From positions 2,790,001 to 2,854,000 of the forward strand of contig JAWKZW010000001.1 of assembly GCA_041395725.1 (NCBI GenBank): a stretch of DNA of 64,000 bases. Reading direction: 5' to 3'. This DNA comes from Gammaproteobacteria bacterium. Its GTDB lineage: Bacteria > Pseudomonadota > Gammaproteobacteria > Pseudomonadales > Pseudohongiellaceae. A program made the position numbers and the translations under genes. Shown in pieces: positions 1-9,333 of this stretch; position 1 is the stretch's first letter, and every line of letters starts with the position of its first letter. Under the pieces are notes generated by a model. That model was not told where the DNA came from, searched no databases, and saw only the letters and a list, made by a program, of their open reading frames with translations.

Positions 1-855
1 GAACTCATCCGAAACAGCATCCGGACTCTGGACAAAGAGCTGCGGGTGGCTCCATTGCAGTACACCATCCAAAGCGGCCTCCAGGGCGATCAGATCACCG
101 ATGCCCAGCTCAGAAGCGGTGATGGATTTGCGCTGACCAATACCTCGGTTGAAACCCATAATGCTTCAATCCATTCCATGGTCACCTATGACCTGCTCGG
201 GAAAATCGCCGAAAACACCCAACTGACAAGAAAGACAATCGCTGAAGTTTTGAGCGGCGTTCAGGCGCCGGTGTTCAAGCAATTCAAGCAGAATCCGGAG
301 CATTTCATCGCCGAGAGTTCACGGCTTATCAATGAGCAAAAAGCCACGATCATCATTGAGCGGCTAAGCTACGACAACATCGCCGAGACCCACGATATCG
401 ATATTTTCACCGCAGGCCAAAGCAAGCAGGACTTCACCAGAGCCAGCGAGAAGCTGAAGAACCACATCTACGATTATGTGATCACCGACTCCAAGGTTGA
501 GCGGGAGTTTGTGAAAGAGCTGGACACCAGTACCGAGGTGGTCGTTTACGCAAAGCTCCCCCGAGGGTTCCTGATTCCGACCCCCGTCGGCGACTATAAC
601 CCGGACTGGGCCATTTCCTTCAAGGAAGGCTCGGTCAAGCACATCTATTTCGTCGCCGAGACCAAAGGCTCCATGTCCAGCATGGAATTGCGGGCCATCG
701 AGCATACGAAAATCGAATGCGCCCGCAAGTTCTTCGCGGAGGTCAACCGCAAGATTGATCCGGAGAACGTGAAGTACGACGTGGTGACCAGTTATGGGAA
801 GCTGATGGAGATTGTTGGGGCTGGAACGGTTTCATCCGGCGGAGGGGCTTGTTGA
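1..855 (+). CDS. Type III restriction endonuclease subunit Res, C-terminal part (cut by window edge)
   Basis: The frame is open from base 1, so this is the last 284 residues of a larger protein that begins outside the window. Type III Res subunits are ATP-dependent translocases that cut DNA as part of a complex with the Mod methyltransferase. The visible part fits the C-terminal PD-(D/E)xK nuclease domain: Pro201-Asp202 (counted from base 1) is followed by Glu220-Thr-Lys222, and the tail has the family's typical 'TSYGKLMEIV' ending. The helicase domains and the mod gene would lie upstream. The stop codon TGA shares one base with the ATG of the next gene, so the two are translationally coupled. 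The nuclease motif is intact, so there is no sign of decay in what can be seen. Confidence 0.85.
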   Translation, partial: ELIRNSIRTLDKELRVAPLQYTIQSGLQGDQITDAQLRSGDGFALTNTSVETHNASIHSMVTYDLLGKIAENTQLTRKTIAEVLSGVQAPVFKQFKQNPEHFIAESSRLINEQKATIIIERLSYDNIAETHDIDIFTAGQSKQDFTRASEKLKNHIYDYVITDSKVEREFVKELDTSTEVVVYAKLPRGFLIPTPVGDYNPDWAISFKEGSVKHIYFVAETKGSMSSMELRAIEHTKIECARKFFAEVNRKIDPENVKYDVVTSYGKLMEIVGAGTVSSGGGAC

Positions 856-3287
856 TGAGCGGCGAGATAAAGAAGATTGATTCGATCAAAAATATGGCGG
901 TCTTTCAGGACTTTCGATGGGCTTCATCCGTCAGGGATGGCGGCAATAACATCGCTGAGTTCAAAAAGATCAATATTCTTTATGGCCGCAATTATTCCGG
1001 TAAAACAACTTTATCACGGATTTTTAGAGCTCTCGAAACCGGTTCGATCTCCGATAAATATATCTCGCCTGAATTTGAGTTGTCTTTTGACGGCGGTAGT
1101 AATGCCACGCAAAACTCATTGAATAGCCATGGCCAAGTGGTTCGGGTTTTCAATGAAGATTTTGTCAGAGATAATCTGCGCTTCATCGTTGATGACGAAC
1201 AGACCATCAATTCGTTCGCCATCTTGGGGGAAGATAATACCAAGTTTGAGGAAGAAATCGAAAAGCATGAAGCGGAACTCGGGAGCGAAGAGGATAGGTC
1301 AGGACTACTTGGTGACCTCCTCGGTGCTGAGGATAAATTCAAAGAAGCCCGAAAAGCCCATGACGATAAGTCGTCAGAATTGGAAGGAAAGTTACGTGAC
1401 AAAGCCAATAAGGCAGGCACCGGAATTAAGCACAATAAATCCTTTGGAGATGCCAACTACAATGTGCCAAAAATAAAAACAGACATCACGACTGTTACCA
1501 AAGATACTTACTCCCCGCTTATTGATGAGCAGGTAGGCAAGTTTCATGACCTCCTCAGAGAAGAACCTAAACCGGAGATTCCGGAATCATCATCTTTTAA
1601 TCTTCAATACTCTGTGATCGCATCAAAGGCTAAAGAGCTAATTGAAAAAAAGATTCAGGCTTCTGACCCAATTCAGGAATTGTTAAACGATGCGACGTTG
1701 GCGACGTGGGTGAGGACTGGTCGGGGACATCATCAAGGGAAAAGAGATAAGTGCGCGTTTTGTGGTAGCGATCTTCCTCCAGATTTATGGGAAAAGCTGG
1801 ACAAGCATTTTAATCAGGAGTCTGAAGAGCTTCGTCAAGCATTGGATAACCTGCTTGGATCGATTGAACGTGAGCGATCCCGAGTTCCTAATTTGCTGAA
1901 AATCAAGAATTCGGATTTCTACTCTAATTTCACCACTGACTTGGATTCGCTGGTAGAACAATTGTCAACCCAATCAGCTTCTTATTGTGCAAGTCTGGAC
2001 TCCATTAAAGAGCAGATTGAAAAACGAAAAGACGACATCTTTACTCCTCTCGAATTTGATGAGCCTGAATCCTTTGAGAATGCTTTGAATGCGGTTAGAG
2101 ATTCGTTTGAACAAGTCAGGAACGAATCAAATCAGTTCACTGCTTCGCTGAGTGCCGATCAATCGGAAGCTCGCGCTGCTCTCCGCCTCCATGAAGTTCA
2201 TACATTCATTAACGACATAAAATATGAAGGTGAATGCACAGCCATTGATACTTTAAACGCGGCAATGGGCAAAGCAGAGGAAGCTAAGAATACCGCAAAG
2301 GAAAAAGTCGATGCCAAGCGAGCAAAGATCAATGAGTTGAAGGCCCAGCTGAAAGATGAAAGTAAAGGAGCTGACCGTGTAAATGACTATTTGAACAATT
2401 TCTTTGGGCACCAGTCACTTTCACTCAAAGCCATTGAAGAAAACCCCGAGGATGCTTCATCGGGATACCGGTTTGAAGTAACTCGCAACGATAAGAAGGC
2501 ATTCCACCTTAGTGAGGGAGAATGCAGTTTGATAGCTTTCTGTTACTTCATGGCAAAGCTTGAGGATATTGAGACTAAAGGTAATCAGCCAATTATCTGG
2601 ATCGATGATCCCATTTCCAGTCTGGATGCAAACCATATCTTTTTTGTCTACAGCCTTATCAATGCTGCAATTGTGAAACCGAAAAACCTTTTGCAGCTAT
2701 TTATCTCCACACACAATCTCGATTTCTTGAAATACCTAAAGAGAATTTCCAATGATTATAATGGTAAAGGCGATAAGCGGATAAAAATACGTGAGTTTTT
2801 TCTGGTGGAGCGTTCGGACGATTCAAGTCAAATATGTCTAATGCCCGGATACCTGAAAAACTATGTTACGGAGTTTAATTATTTATTCCATCAGATTTAT
2901 AAGTGTGCAACCGCTGAGTCTATTGATGATGGAAATTATCACGAGTTCTATAACTTCGGGAATAATGCCAGAAAATTTTTGGAAATATACCTTTATTACA
3001 GATATCCCAATGGCGTTGATGGCGACGACAAGTTATTAAAGTTTTTTGGTGAAGATAGCATTCCGGCAATATTTACGGACCGAGTTAATAACGAGTATTC
3101 ACATTTGTGTGGCGGATTTGAGCGTGGTGCTTCTCCAATAGAAGTTCCCGAAATGAAGACCGTTGCTCAGCAGATTATTTCGAAGATCAAGGATGATGCT
3201 GATCAGTATTCAGCTCTTCTTCAAAGTATCGGGGTAAAAGATGATCTGATCGAGAAGGACTTTAATAAGACGCAGGAGGCTCAATGA
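855..3287 (+). CDS. rloC: RloC/PrrC-like anticodon nuclease: AAA_13 ATPase with zinc hook
   Basis: The 810-residue ATPase has an N-terminal Walker A at 44-52 (GRNYSGKTT), long charged coiled-coil segments, and a CxxC zinc hook at Cys300/Cys303. Near the C-terminal half come an ABC-like signature (LSEGE), Walker B/D-loop (IDDPISSLD) and H-loop (STHNLDF). The C-terminal domain has Arg706-x3-Glu710 and His750, matching the Arg/Glu/His anticodon-nuclease triad of PrrC and RloC in order and roughly in spacing. Size and hook position also fit RloC. Known RloC and PrrC cut the anticodon loop of a tRNA when restriction is inhibited or DNA is damaged. I chose ATG 855, inside the previous stop codon, over TTG at 849. 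The end overlaps sbcD by four bases (ATGA). The role is by family; the target tRNA is unknown. Confidence 0.75.
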   Translation: MSGEIKKIDSIKNMAVFQDFRWASSVRDGGNNIAEFKKINILYGRNYSGKTTLSRIFRALETGSISDKYISPEFELSFDGGSNATQNSLNSHGQVVRVFNEDFVRDNLRFIVDDEQTINSFAILGEDNTKFEEEIEKHEAELGSEEDRSGLLGDLLGAEDKFKEARKAHDDKSSELEGKLRDKANKAGTGIKHNKSFGDANYNVPKIKTDITTVTKDTYSPLIDEQVGKFHDLLREEPKPEIPESSSFNLQYSVIASKAKELIEKKIQASDPIQELLNDATLATWVRTGRGHHQGKRDKCAFCGSDLPPDLWEKLDKHFNQESEELRQALDNLLGSIERERSRVPNLLKIKNSDFYSNFTTDLDSLVEQLSTQSASYCASLDSIKEQIEKRKDDIFTPLEFDEPESFENALNAVRDSFEQVRNESNQFTASLSADQSEARAALRLHEVHTFINDIKYEGECTAIDTLNAAMGKAEEAKNTAKEKVDAKRAKINELKAQLKDESKGADRVNDYLNNFFGHQSLSLKAIEENPEDASSGYRFEVTRNDKKAFHLSEGECSLIAFCYFMAKLEDIETKGNQPIIWIDDPISSLDANHIFFVYSLINAAIVKPKNLLQLFISTHNLDFLKYLKRISNDYNGKGDKRIKIREFFLVERSDDSSQICLMPGYLKNYVTEFNYLFHQIYKCATAESIDDGNYHEFYNFGNNARKFLEIYLYYRYPNGVDGDDKLLKFFGEDSIPAIFTDRVNNEYSHLCGGFERGASPIEVPEMKTVAQQIISKIKDDADQYSALLQSIGVKDDLIEKDFNKTQEAQ

Positions 3288-4540
3288 AAATCCTCCACAC
3301 ATCCGACTGGCATATCGGCCGAACTCTTTACGGCAGAAAACGCTATGAGGAGTTCGAGGTCTTTCTGACCTGGCTGGCGGAGACGATTCAGGATAATGCA
3401 ATTGATGCCCTGCTGGTGGCAGGTGATGTCTTTGACACCAGCGCTCCGAGTAATCGCGCCCAAGAACTCTATTATCGGTTCCTGTGCCGGATGGCCGCCT
3501 CATCCTGTCGGCATGTTGTCGTGGTCGCGGGCAACCACGATTCACCGTCCTTTCTCAATGCTCCCAAGGAGCTGCTCAAGGCCCTTGATGTCCACGTGGT
3601 CGGTAGTAGCACGGAATCCCCAGAAGACGAAGTGCTGGTGCTCCGTAATGAGCAGGACGCTCCGGAATTGATTGTCTGTGCCGTGCCCTATCTCCGCGAC
3701 AGGGATATCCGCGTGGCGGAAGCAGGTGAGAGTGTCGAGGACAAGGAGCGGAAGCTAATTGACGGCATCCGCAATCATTACACCGCCGTCGCTGCCTTGG
3801 CCGAGCAGAAGCGCGAGGAACTCGGTGCTGATATTCCCATCGTCGCCATGGGACATCTGTTCACCGCTGGCGGAAAAACCGTCGACGGTGATGGCGTGCG
3901 CGAACTCTATGTCGGCTCGTTAGCCCATGTGGCAGCCGGGATTTTCCCTACGAGTTTTGATTACCTGGCGCTTGGACACCTCCACGTCCCGCAAAAGGTG
4001 AACGGTTCCGAAACCATACGGTACAGCGGATCTCCTCTGCCCATGGGGTTCGGGGAGGCAAAACAGCAGAAGAGCGTTTGCCAGGTTACCTTTGATCAGA
4101 TAGAGGGCCACAGCACGGCTGCATCCGTACAACTGATCGACGTGCCGGTGTTTCAGAAACTCGAGCGCGTCAAGGGAGACTGGGACGACATCTCAAACCG
4201 CATCCTCGAATTGTCGGCAATGGGCTCCCCAAATGAATCAGGAGTCTGGCTCGAAGTCATTTACGACGGCATTGAGGTCATTGGCGACCTGCGTGAGCGC
4301 CTGGAAGCTGCGATTTCCGGCACCCAAATGGAAATTCTCCGGATAAAGAACAACCGCATCATCGACCGCGTGCTGGGACAAATCCATGAAGAGGAAACAC
4401 TCGACGATCTGAACGTGAACGACGTGTTCGAACGATGCCTCGCTGTCCATGACGTGCCCGAAGAGCAGCGGCCTGAGCTGCTTCGGGCCTATCAGGAAAC
4501 GGTCTCGTCTCTCTATGAAGACGACGTGCAGGCGGAATAG
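3284..4540 (+). CDS. sbcD: Exonuclease subunit SbcD (Mre11-type phosphoesterase)
   Basis: SbcD is the manganese-dependent nuclease of the SbcCD complex, which cuts DNA hairpins and processes protein-blocked double-strand ends. The 418-residue protein shows the Mre11 metallophosphatase motifs in order: HTSDWHIGR near the N-terminus, GDVFD, GNHDS, then GH (MGHLF) and GHLHVPQ. Length is close to the roughly 400 residues usual for SbcD. A strong AGGAGG lies a few bases before the ATG, which overlaps the stop of the RloC-like gene. Its place in an ICE cargo operon, rather than among core repair genes, suggests an accessory copy used with the neighbouring restriction and anticodon-nuclease genes. 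A chromosomal sbcCD could exist elsewhere; the window cannot tell. Confidence 0.93.
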   Translation: MKILHTSDWHIGRTLYGRKRYEEFEVFLTWLAETIQDNAIDALLVAGDVFDTSAPSNRAQELYYRFLCRMAASSCRHVVVVAGNHDSPSFLNAPKELLKALDVHVVGSSTESPEDEVLVLRNEQDAPELIVCAVPYLRDRDIRVAEAGESVEDKERKLIDGIRNHYTAVAALAEQKREELGADIPIVAMGHLFTAGGKTVDGDGVRELYVGSLAHVAAGIFPTSFDYLALGHLHVPQKVNGSETIRYSGSPLPMGFGEAKQQKSVCQVTFDQIEGHSTAASVQLIDVPVFQKLERVKGDWDDISNRILELSAMGSPNESGVWLEVIYDGIEVIGDLRERLEAAISGTQMEILRIKNNRIIDRVLGQIHEEETLDDLNVNDVFERCLAVHDVPEEQRPELLRAYQETVSSLYEDDVQAE

Positions 4541-4551
4541 AGAGGCTGTCC

Positions 4552-7500
4552 ATGAGAATACTGCAGGTACGCTTCAAGAATCTGAACTCACTGGTCGGCG
4601 AATGGGAAATCGACCTGACGCACCCGGCCTTCGCCTCTGACGGCATTTTTGCAATCACCGGCCCCACCGGCGCGGGGAAGACCACGATCCTCGATGCCAT
4701 TTGTCTCGCCCTTTACGGACGGACGCCTCGCCTGAACAAGGTCACCAAGAGCGGAAACGAAATCATGTCCCGCCAGACCGGTGAGTGCTTTGCCGAGGCG
4801 ACCTTCGAAACCCAGGCCGGTCGCTACCGCTGTCACTGGAGCCAGCACCGGGCTCGCAAAAAACCGGATGGCGAGCTCCAGGCCCCGAAACACGAAATTG
4901 CCAATGCCGATTCCGGCGAGATCTTCGAATCCAAGATCAGAGGGGTAGCCGACCAGATCGAGTCGGCTACCGGCATGGATTTTGACCGTTTCACCCGGTC
5001 TATGCTGCTTGCCCAAGGTGGTTTCGATACGTTTCTCAAGGCTGAGGCGGATAAACGGGCTCCGATCCTGGAGCAGATAACGGGCACAGAGATCTACAGC
5101 CAGATATCCATCCGTGTCCATGAGCGCCAGCGCGAAGAGCGGGAAAAACTGAACCTGCTCCAGGCCGAAACGGCAGGAATCGTGATTCTTGAGCCGGAGC
5201 AAGAACAAGAGATTGGGCAGGCCCTCGAGACAAAACAGAAAGAAGAGACCGATCTTGCTGCCAAAACCGCCGACACCGGGAAGGCCATTGCCTGGCTCAC
5301 CACCATTGATGGTCTGAAGAAGGAAATCGTCAACCTAGCCGATGAGGCGAACAAGCTGCAAAGCGATATCGAGGCTTTCAAACCGGATCATGAAAAGCTC
5401 AACCAGGCTTTGAGTGCCGCCTCACTGGATGGAGCATACGCAACGCTCACAGCCACCCGTAAACAACAGGCGGATGACAGAGCAGCATTGAAAGCTGAAG
5501 AAGAGGCTCTTCCTGGATTGGAATCCTCCGCCAAGGACCAGGCCGAGGCACTGAAATCGGCTGAGCAACAAACCACTCGGGCCAAAGAAGAGCTGAAAGC
5601 GGCCGCGCCTACATTGCAGAAGGTTCGCGCCCTTGATCAGAAACTTGCCGATCAGAAAAAAGCTGTTTCGGAAGGTGATGAGGGCTGTAAGAAGGATGCG
5701 GCAAAGATTGATGCAGACAAAAAAGCCCGGATCGAGGAGCAGGAAAAACGTTCCAAGGCTCATAAGGCGCTGGAACTTGTTGACGGTTACCTCAAGGAGC
5801 ATGCACAGGATGAATGGTTAATCAGCGGTCTGGCTGGCGTTGAAGAACAGTTCGGCGGCCTGCTCTCTAAGCAAAAAGAAATCGTTCAAAAAGAGGCTGA
5901 GCAAGAAACGGCCACGACGGCTCTGGAACAGGCGACAAAGTCACTCGACGGCTGTCAGAAACAATCCGGCATTCGGAAGCAGGGGCTGGAGGAAACCTCA
6001 AAACAGATTCAGCAGGGCAATGATGCATTGAGCCAGTTGCTGGGAGACCGCTTATTGCGAGAATACCGCACCGAGAAGGAAACCCTGCTGCGTGAAATGG
6101 CCTTCCTGTCGAAAATTGCGGAGCTTGAAGATCACCGGGTAAAACTGGAAGACGGCAAGCCTTGTCCACTCTGCGGCGCAACCGAACACCCCTTCGCGGA
6201 AGGGAATGTCCCTGTCCCCGATGAAACCGAACAGAAGATCGACGCCCTGACTAGGCTGATTAGCGAAGCCGAGGATCAGGAAGCCGCCATCAAGAAACTC
6301 GAAGCAGCAGAAAGCTTGGCCCGTAAAAACCTGACGGAGGCTGAAAAGCTGGAGTCGGCAGCGGCTCATGACAAGACGGCTGTCGAGAAAGCCCTTGGCG
6401 AGGTGAAGGACAGCTTGGAAAAATTCCAGGCTGATTTTGCCGAACGCCGTCAGGCCGTTACTACCAAGCTCCTGCCGTTTGGTATCGTGGACATCCCTGA
6501 AACGGACATTTCATCACTGATCGAAACCCTCAGAGTACGGCTGAAATCATGGCAAGCCCAGGTCAAGAAAAAGGCGGACATCGAGAAACAGATTGCCGAC
6601 ATCGATAGCGAGGTGAAGCGACTGGATGCGGTTATCGAAACCCAAAGCACCGCCTTGGCTGAAAAGCGGGAGCGCCTGGAGACCTTGAAAAAGGAACTCG
6701 CCACCGGAAGTGATGAGCGAAATACACTGTACGGCGACAAGAATCCCGACGAGGAGGAGCGCCACTTAAACAAGGCGGTATCTGACGCCGAAGGGGCCGA
6801 AAAGCAGGCCAGAGAACGGAACAATGAACTCCAACAAAAATGGAATACCGCGAAGGTCCATGTCGAATCTCTGAAGAAACGCATCGACCTACGAGAGCCG
6901 GAACTGAGAGGTCTGGAAACTGAATTCGCCGCAGCACTTGCGCCCGTGGGCCTTCCAAATGAAGAACGGTTCCTGGCGGCCAGACTGCCCTCTGAACGGA
7001 GGAGCGAGCTGACGGCCAAGGCCAAGGAACTGGATGAGCGTCAAACAGACCTGAAGGCCAGGCAAAAGGATCGCGAAACGCGCTTGGCCACGGAAATGGC
7101 CCGCAAGGTCACCGACAAACCTCTGGAAGAACTCGAACCCCAATTCAAGGAGCACGAGGAAGCCCTGAAAGAGCTGCGGGACATCATTGCCGGTCTCAAG
7201 CACAAGCTGAGCGAAAATACGGCCGCCAAAGAGCGGATAAAGGAGAAGCAAACGGCTATCGAGGTCCAGAAAAAAGAATGCCGAAGGTGGGAAAGTCTGC
7301 ACGAATTGATCGGCTCTGCAGACGGTAAGAAGTACCGCAATTTTGCCCAGGGGCTGACCTTCGAAATGATGATTGGTCACGCCAACCGGCAACTGCAGAA
7401 AATGACCGACCGCTACTTGCTGACCCGTGATGACGATCAGCCCCTGGAACTCAATGTGGTTGACGACTACCAGGCGGGCGAGATTCGGTCCACGAAGAAT

Positions 7501-7827
7501 CTTTCCGGCGGCGAGAGCTTTATCGTCAGTCTGTCGCTGGCGCTGGGGTTGTCCCACATGGCTAGCAAGAATGTCCGGGTGGATTCACTGTTCCTGGATG
7601 AAGGCTTCGGCACGCTGGACGAGGAAGCCCTCGACACCGCCCTGGAAACCCTCGCGGGTCTGCAGCAGGACGGCAAGCTAATTGGCGTAATATCGCACGT
7701 ACCAGCCCTGAAGGAGCGAATCAGTACGCAGATCCAGGTGACGCCTCAAACTGGAGGCAGAAGTCAGATATCCGGGCCTGGATGCGGCAGGTTGAGCGCT
7801 GCAGAACCGGCCGTAGAAGCAGGTTAA
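4552..7827 (+). CDS. sbcC: Exonuclease subunit SbcC (Rad50-type ATPase)
   Basis: SbcC is the SMC-like ATPase partner of SbcD. The 1,091 residues contain Walker A at 37-45 (GPTGAGKTT), two long coiled-coil arms separated by a zinc hook CPLC at Cys538/Cys541, then the C-terminal signature NLSGGESF and Walker B/D-loop LFLDEGFGTLD, ending in a helix with ISHV. This is the complete family architecture at normal length. It starts 11 bases after sbcD, so the pair is co-translated. The last 35 residues or so are Gly/Ala/Ser-rich and look like a non-conserved tail. With the RloC-like gene, the operon encodes two different zinc-hook ATPases within 7 kb. Confidence 0.93.
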   Translation: MRILQVRFKNLNSLVGEWEIDLTHPAFASDGIFAITGPTGAGKTTILDAICLALYGRTPRLNKVTKSGNEIMSRQTGECFAEATFETQAGRYRCHWSQHRARKKPDGELQAPKHEIANADSGEIFESKIRGVADQIESATGMDFDRFTRSMLLAQGGFDTFLKAEADKRAPILEQITGTEIYSQISIRVHERQREEREKLNLLQAETAGIVILEPEQEQEIGQALETKQKEETDLAAKTADTGKAIAWLTTIDGLKKEIVNLADEANKLQSDIEAFKPDHEKLNQALSAASLDGAYATLTATRKQQADDRAALKAEEEALPGLESSAKDQAEALKSAEQQTTRAKEELKAAAPTLQKVRALDQKLADQKKAVSEGDEGCKKDAAKIDADKKARIEEQEKRSKAHKALELVDGYLKEHAQDEWLISGLAGVEEQFGGLLSKQKEIVQKEAEQETATTALEQATKSLDGCQKQSGIRKQGLEETSKQIQQGNDALSQLLGDRLLREYRTEKETLLREMAFLSKIAELEDHRVKLEDGKPCPLCGATEHPFAEGNVPVPDETEQKIDALTRLISEAEDQEAAIKKLEAAESLARKNLTEAEKLESAAAHDKTAVEKALGEVKDSLEKFQADFAERRQAVTTKLLPFGIVDIPETDISSLIETLRVRLKSWQAQVKKKADIEKQIADIDSEVKRLDAVIETQSTALAEKRERLETLKKELATGSDERNTLYGDKNPDEEERHLNKAVSDAEGAEKQARERNNELQQKWNTAKVHVESLKKRIDLREPELRGLETEFAAALAPVGLPNEERFLAARLPSERRSELTAKAKELDERQTDLKARQKDRETRLATEMARKVTDKPLEELEPQFKEHEEALKELRDIIAGLKHKLSENTAAKERIKEKQTAIEVQKKECRRWESLHELIGSADGKKYRNFAQGLTFEMMIGHANRQLQKMTDRYLLTRDDDQPLELNVVDDYQAGEIRSTKNLSGGESFIVSLSLALGLSHMASKNVRVDSLFLDEGFGTLDEEALDTALETLAGLQQDGKLIGVISHVPALKERISTQIQVTPQTGGRSQISGPGCGRLSAAEPAVEAG

Positions 7828-7834
7828 CTTGAGA

Positions 7835-8986
7835 ATGTCAGACGATTTCAAAACAGCCAAAACCGCTCTCGCCAAGCTCCATCAGGATATGGAGGCCATC
7901 AACCGACTCGCCAGACCGTCCTACCTCGGTGTGATAGAGCAAATGGAGCGCACGCTGGAACCTATCCGTCGTCAGCATTTGGAGGTCAGTCGCGTTCTAG
8001 AAATGTCTGGAGCAGCGGCCCGGATGCAGGAGATCATCAGCGCCAATCAACATTGGCAGGAGTTAATAGAGCAGACCACTGCGGCAAGTCGTATTGCCGA
8101 TAGCCTTGCAGCTCATCAATCCTGGCTTGAGCGTCTTGATTTCGTCCAACATGACTTCTCACACATTTCACAGCTGCAAGCATCCGCCAAGCTGGCCCTG
8201 TGTGATACATCCCTGCAACTTACAGCTACAGAACGGCTTATGGCAGGAGTCGACTTCGAGGTAATAAGGAATCGCTTTCAAATCGAGATGCCTGTCATTG
8301 CAGGGTTGGAGAGCTCAATAGCCCATGTGGCCTCCTCGTACGGGAGTTTGGCAGAGTCGTTGCGGGAGATCTCGGACATCACGCGCCTGCCTGCCTTCGT
8401 TTTGCCTGGGGCCACCCGTGAAATCTACACCACCAGCTTCGCGCTCGAGACCCTTCGTCCCTGGGATGAACGGGATGAGGAAGAAGTCGAAACGGAAATT
8501 CAGCTTGTCGCCGAAGCGGAGCTGGAAACATCGGGCTGCATTGCCCTCTTGCAGCAGGTAGATCCAGGGCTTGCACGGCCGTACATCGGCGCTCGGGATG
8601 CCTTGCATGATAAAAATGCCGACCGGGCAAGGCATATTCTGAGCTCGCTCAGAGAGCTGTGGAACCATCTACTCAGGCGATTGGCACCCGACGATCTCGT
8701 CGCCGCATGGATTCCGGGGGTACTCAATCAGAAGGACCTGCTACATGAAGGCAAGCCAACCCGTCGAGCCAGGGTACTTTATGTCTGCCGGGAGCTGAAC
8801 AACGATCCGCTGACCGACTTCTTGATGCACGACACCCGGGCACTGGTGAAACTGATCGAGCTGTTCAACCGGGTTCACGAGTTGGAGACTGATTTGACCG
8901 ACGAGCAGCTCAGGGCCATTCTCCTCAAGACCGATTCGTGGCTGATGTATATACTCCAAATTTCGGCTGGAAATTTTCACAAGTAA
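7835..8986 (+). CDS. Uncharacterised 383-residue protein at the end of the restriction/SbcCD operon
   Basis: I do not recognise this protein with certainty. It starts 7 bases after sbcC (ATG 7835; a TTG at 7829 is also possible), so it belongs to the same transcript. The first 200 residues or so are helical with few charges in long runs and no signal peptide or clear membrane segment. The C-terminal third is rich in Arg, Leu and Asp and contains 'ARHILSSLREL' followed by 'HLLRRLAPDDL'. That block faintly recalls the predicted pPIWI-associating nuclease families found beside prokaryotic Argonaute genes, but this is memory-based and weak. Given its neighbours it may be an effector or adaptor of the system. 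Confidence 0.8.
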   Translation: MSDDFKTAKTALAKLHQDMEAINRLARPSYLGVIEQMERTLEPIRRQHLEVSRVLEMSGAAARMQEIISANQHWQELIEQTTAASRIADSLAAHQSWLERLDFVQHDFSHISQLQASAKLALCDTSLQLTATERLMAGVDFEVIRNRFQIEMPVIAGLESSIAHVASSYGSLAESLREISDITRLPAFVLPGATREIYTTSFALETLRPWDERDEEEVETEIQLVAEAELETSGCIALLQQVDPGLARPYIGARDALHDKNADRARHILSSLRELWNHLLRRLAPDDLVAAWIPGVLNQKDLLHEGKPTRRARVLYVCRELNNDPLTDFLMHDTRALVKLIELFNRVHELETDLTDEQLRAILLKTDSWLMYILQISAGNFHK

Positions 8987-8999
8987 ACAGGAGGCGACC

Positions 9000-9233
9000 A
9001 TGCCAAAAAAATCCGGATCACACCATGTAGTCCCCAGCGCCAATGGCGGATGGGACGTCAAGAAGGACGGCGCGACCCGTAGCAGCGGCCACTTCGACAA
9101 GAAGCAAGATGCCGTCGATGCCGGGCGCAAGATCAGCCAGAATCAGGGTACCGAGTTCTACATCCACGGCAAGGACGGGAAGATCCAGAACAAGGACAGC
9201 CACGGAAACGATCCGTATCCACCCAAGGGCTGA
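9000..9233 (+). CDS. DUF2188 family small protein
   Basis: The 77-residue basic protein matches the DUF2188 pattern: an opening 'HHVVPSANGGWDVKKDG', an aromatic 'HFDKKQDAVDAGRKISQNQGTE' middle (short elements only are quoted in part), then 'IHGKDGKIQNKDSHGNDP'. Family members are small, soluble and of unknown function, and they are common on mobile elements. A clean AGGAGG lies 8 bases before the ATG. It starts 13 bases after the unknown 383-residue gene and could be the last gene of the cargo operon. Its own strong ribosome-binding site suggests it is well translated. Confidence 0.75.
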   Translation: MPKKSGSHHVVPSANGGWDVKKDGATRSSGHFDKKQDAVDAGRKISQNQGTEFYIHGKDGKIQNKDSHGNDPYPPKG

Positions 9234-9333
9234 CGCAAGCAATCATGGCAGGGACTGGCCTCTGGTGTGGGGGTATTAGTTGTTAGTTGAATTGAACCTC
9301 GGCCTTGTATGATTATTTGAGCGTGCATGCTTC

